A DNA stretch of 33,401 nt, from NCBI GenBank assembly GCA_030728545.1, contig JANQZQ010000046.1, forward strand, positions 1 to 33,401. Direction: 5' to 3'. The notes beneath the pieces were generated by a model. It did no database searches. It was not told the origin of the DNA and was given only the letters and a program-made list of their open reading frames with translations. Positions 33,015 to 33,401 of this stretch are shown here, piece by piece; position 1 is the stretch's first letter; every line of letters starts with the position of its first letter. Source of the DNA: Ilumatobacteraceae bacterium. GTDB lineage: Bacteria; Actinomycetota; Acidimicrobiia; Acidimicrobiales; Ilumatobacteraceae. The position numbers were made by a program, and so were the translations under genes.

Positions 33015-33401
33015 ATGACCACGAATCACGCCAGCAACACGGTGGATGCAGCCATGCTGGCCACGCGTGCAACGCGTGCCACTATCGACCTTGCTGCACT
33101 GCGTCACAACGTTGCCGTTCTGGCCGAACAAGCCGGCACGTTGCAGTTGTGGGCGGTGGTTAAAGCCAATGCGTATGGTCACGGCGCAGTGCAATGCGCG
33201 CAAGCAGCGCTGGCAGCCGGTGCCCATGGGCTATGCGTGGCCTTAACCCAAGAAGCTGTCGAGTTGCGCACTGCTGGCATCGACGCACCAATCATGGTGC
33301 TGAGTGAGCAGCCCGTTTCCGACGCGCCGATTCTGGTTGCCCATCGTGTGGTGTGTGTGGCCTACAACGAGCACTACATTGCTGCATTAGCCAGTGCTGC
33401 A
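33015..33401 (+). CDS. alr: Alanine racemase, N-terminal part (3' truncated by window)
   Basis: ATG 33015; RATIDLAALRHNVAVLAEQAGTLQLWAVVKANAYGHGAVQCAQAALAAGAHGLCVALTQEAVELRTAGIDAPIMVLSE; PLP-lysine motif VVKANAYGHG. Confidence 0.96.
   Translation, partial: MTTNHASNTVDAAMLATRATRATIDLAALRHNVAVLAEQAGTLQLWAVVKANAYGHGAVQCAQAALAAGAHGLCVALTQEAVELRTAGIDAPIMVLSEQPVSDAPILVAHRVVCVAYNEHYIAALASAA

Noticed and set aside
33058-33080. ACGCGTGCA/ACGCGTGCC short direct repeat in the alr 5' end
   Set aside because: A 9-bp repeat inside an Ala/Thr/Arg-rich coding stretch; likely composition-driven.

Overview
The window is a long ribosomal-protein/translation superlocus, almost entirely on the + strand. From protein signatures and GC-rich codon usage it looks actinobacterial, probably Acidimicrobiia-like (inference; no database search was possible). 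Order: rpoB (3' end)-rpoC-rpsL-rpsG-fusA-tuf-rpsJ-[HtrA-type protease]-rplC-rplD-rplW-rplB-rpsS-rplV-rpsC-rplP-rpmC-rpsQ-rplN-rplX-rplE-rpsN(Zn)-rpsH-rplF-rplR-rpsE-rpmD-rplO-secY-adk-infA-rpmJ-rpsM-rpsK-rpsD-rpoA-rplQ-truA-[GT2 glycosyltransferase]-rplM-rpsI-glmM-glmS(giant)-acpS-alr (5' part). Most genes are ordinary housekeeping genes. The points most worth a second look are: (1) a 1149-aa GlmS-like protein with a large insertion right after the catalytic Cys and a ~310-aa C-terminal extension I cannot assign; (2) an HtrA protease gene splitting the S10 operon, followed by a terminator and a 283-bp multi-hairpin region ending in a second terminator-like structure upstream of rplC (possible r-protein attenuator leader); (3) a degenerate 15-bp-period tandem array between rpoC and rpsL; (4) an apparent natural Arg88 in ribosomal protein S12, equivalent to the K88R streptomycin-resistance substitution; (5) an apparent CTG start codon for infA; (6) 30-bp and 11-bp tandem repeats flanking the stop codon of the GT2 gene upstream of rplM. 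I saw no CRISPR array, tRNA, rRNA, transposon or phage gene.
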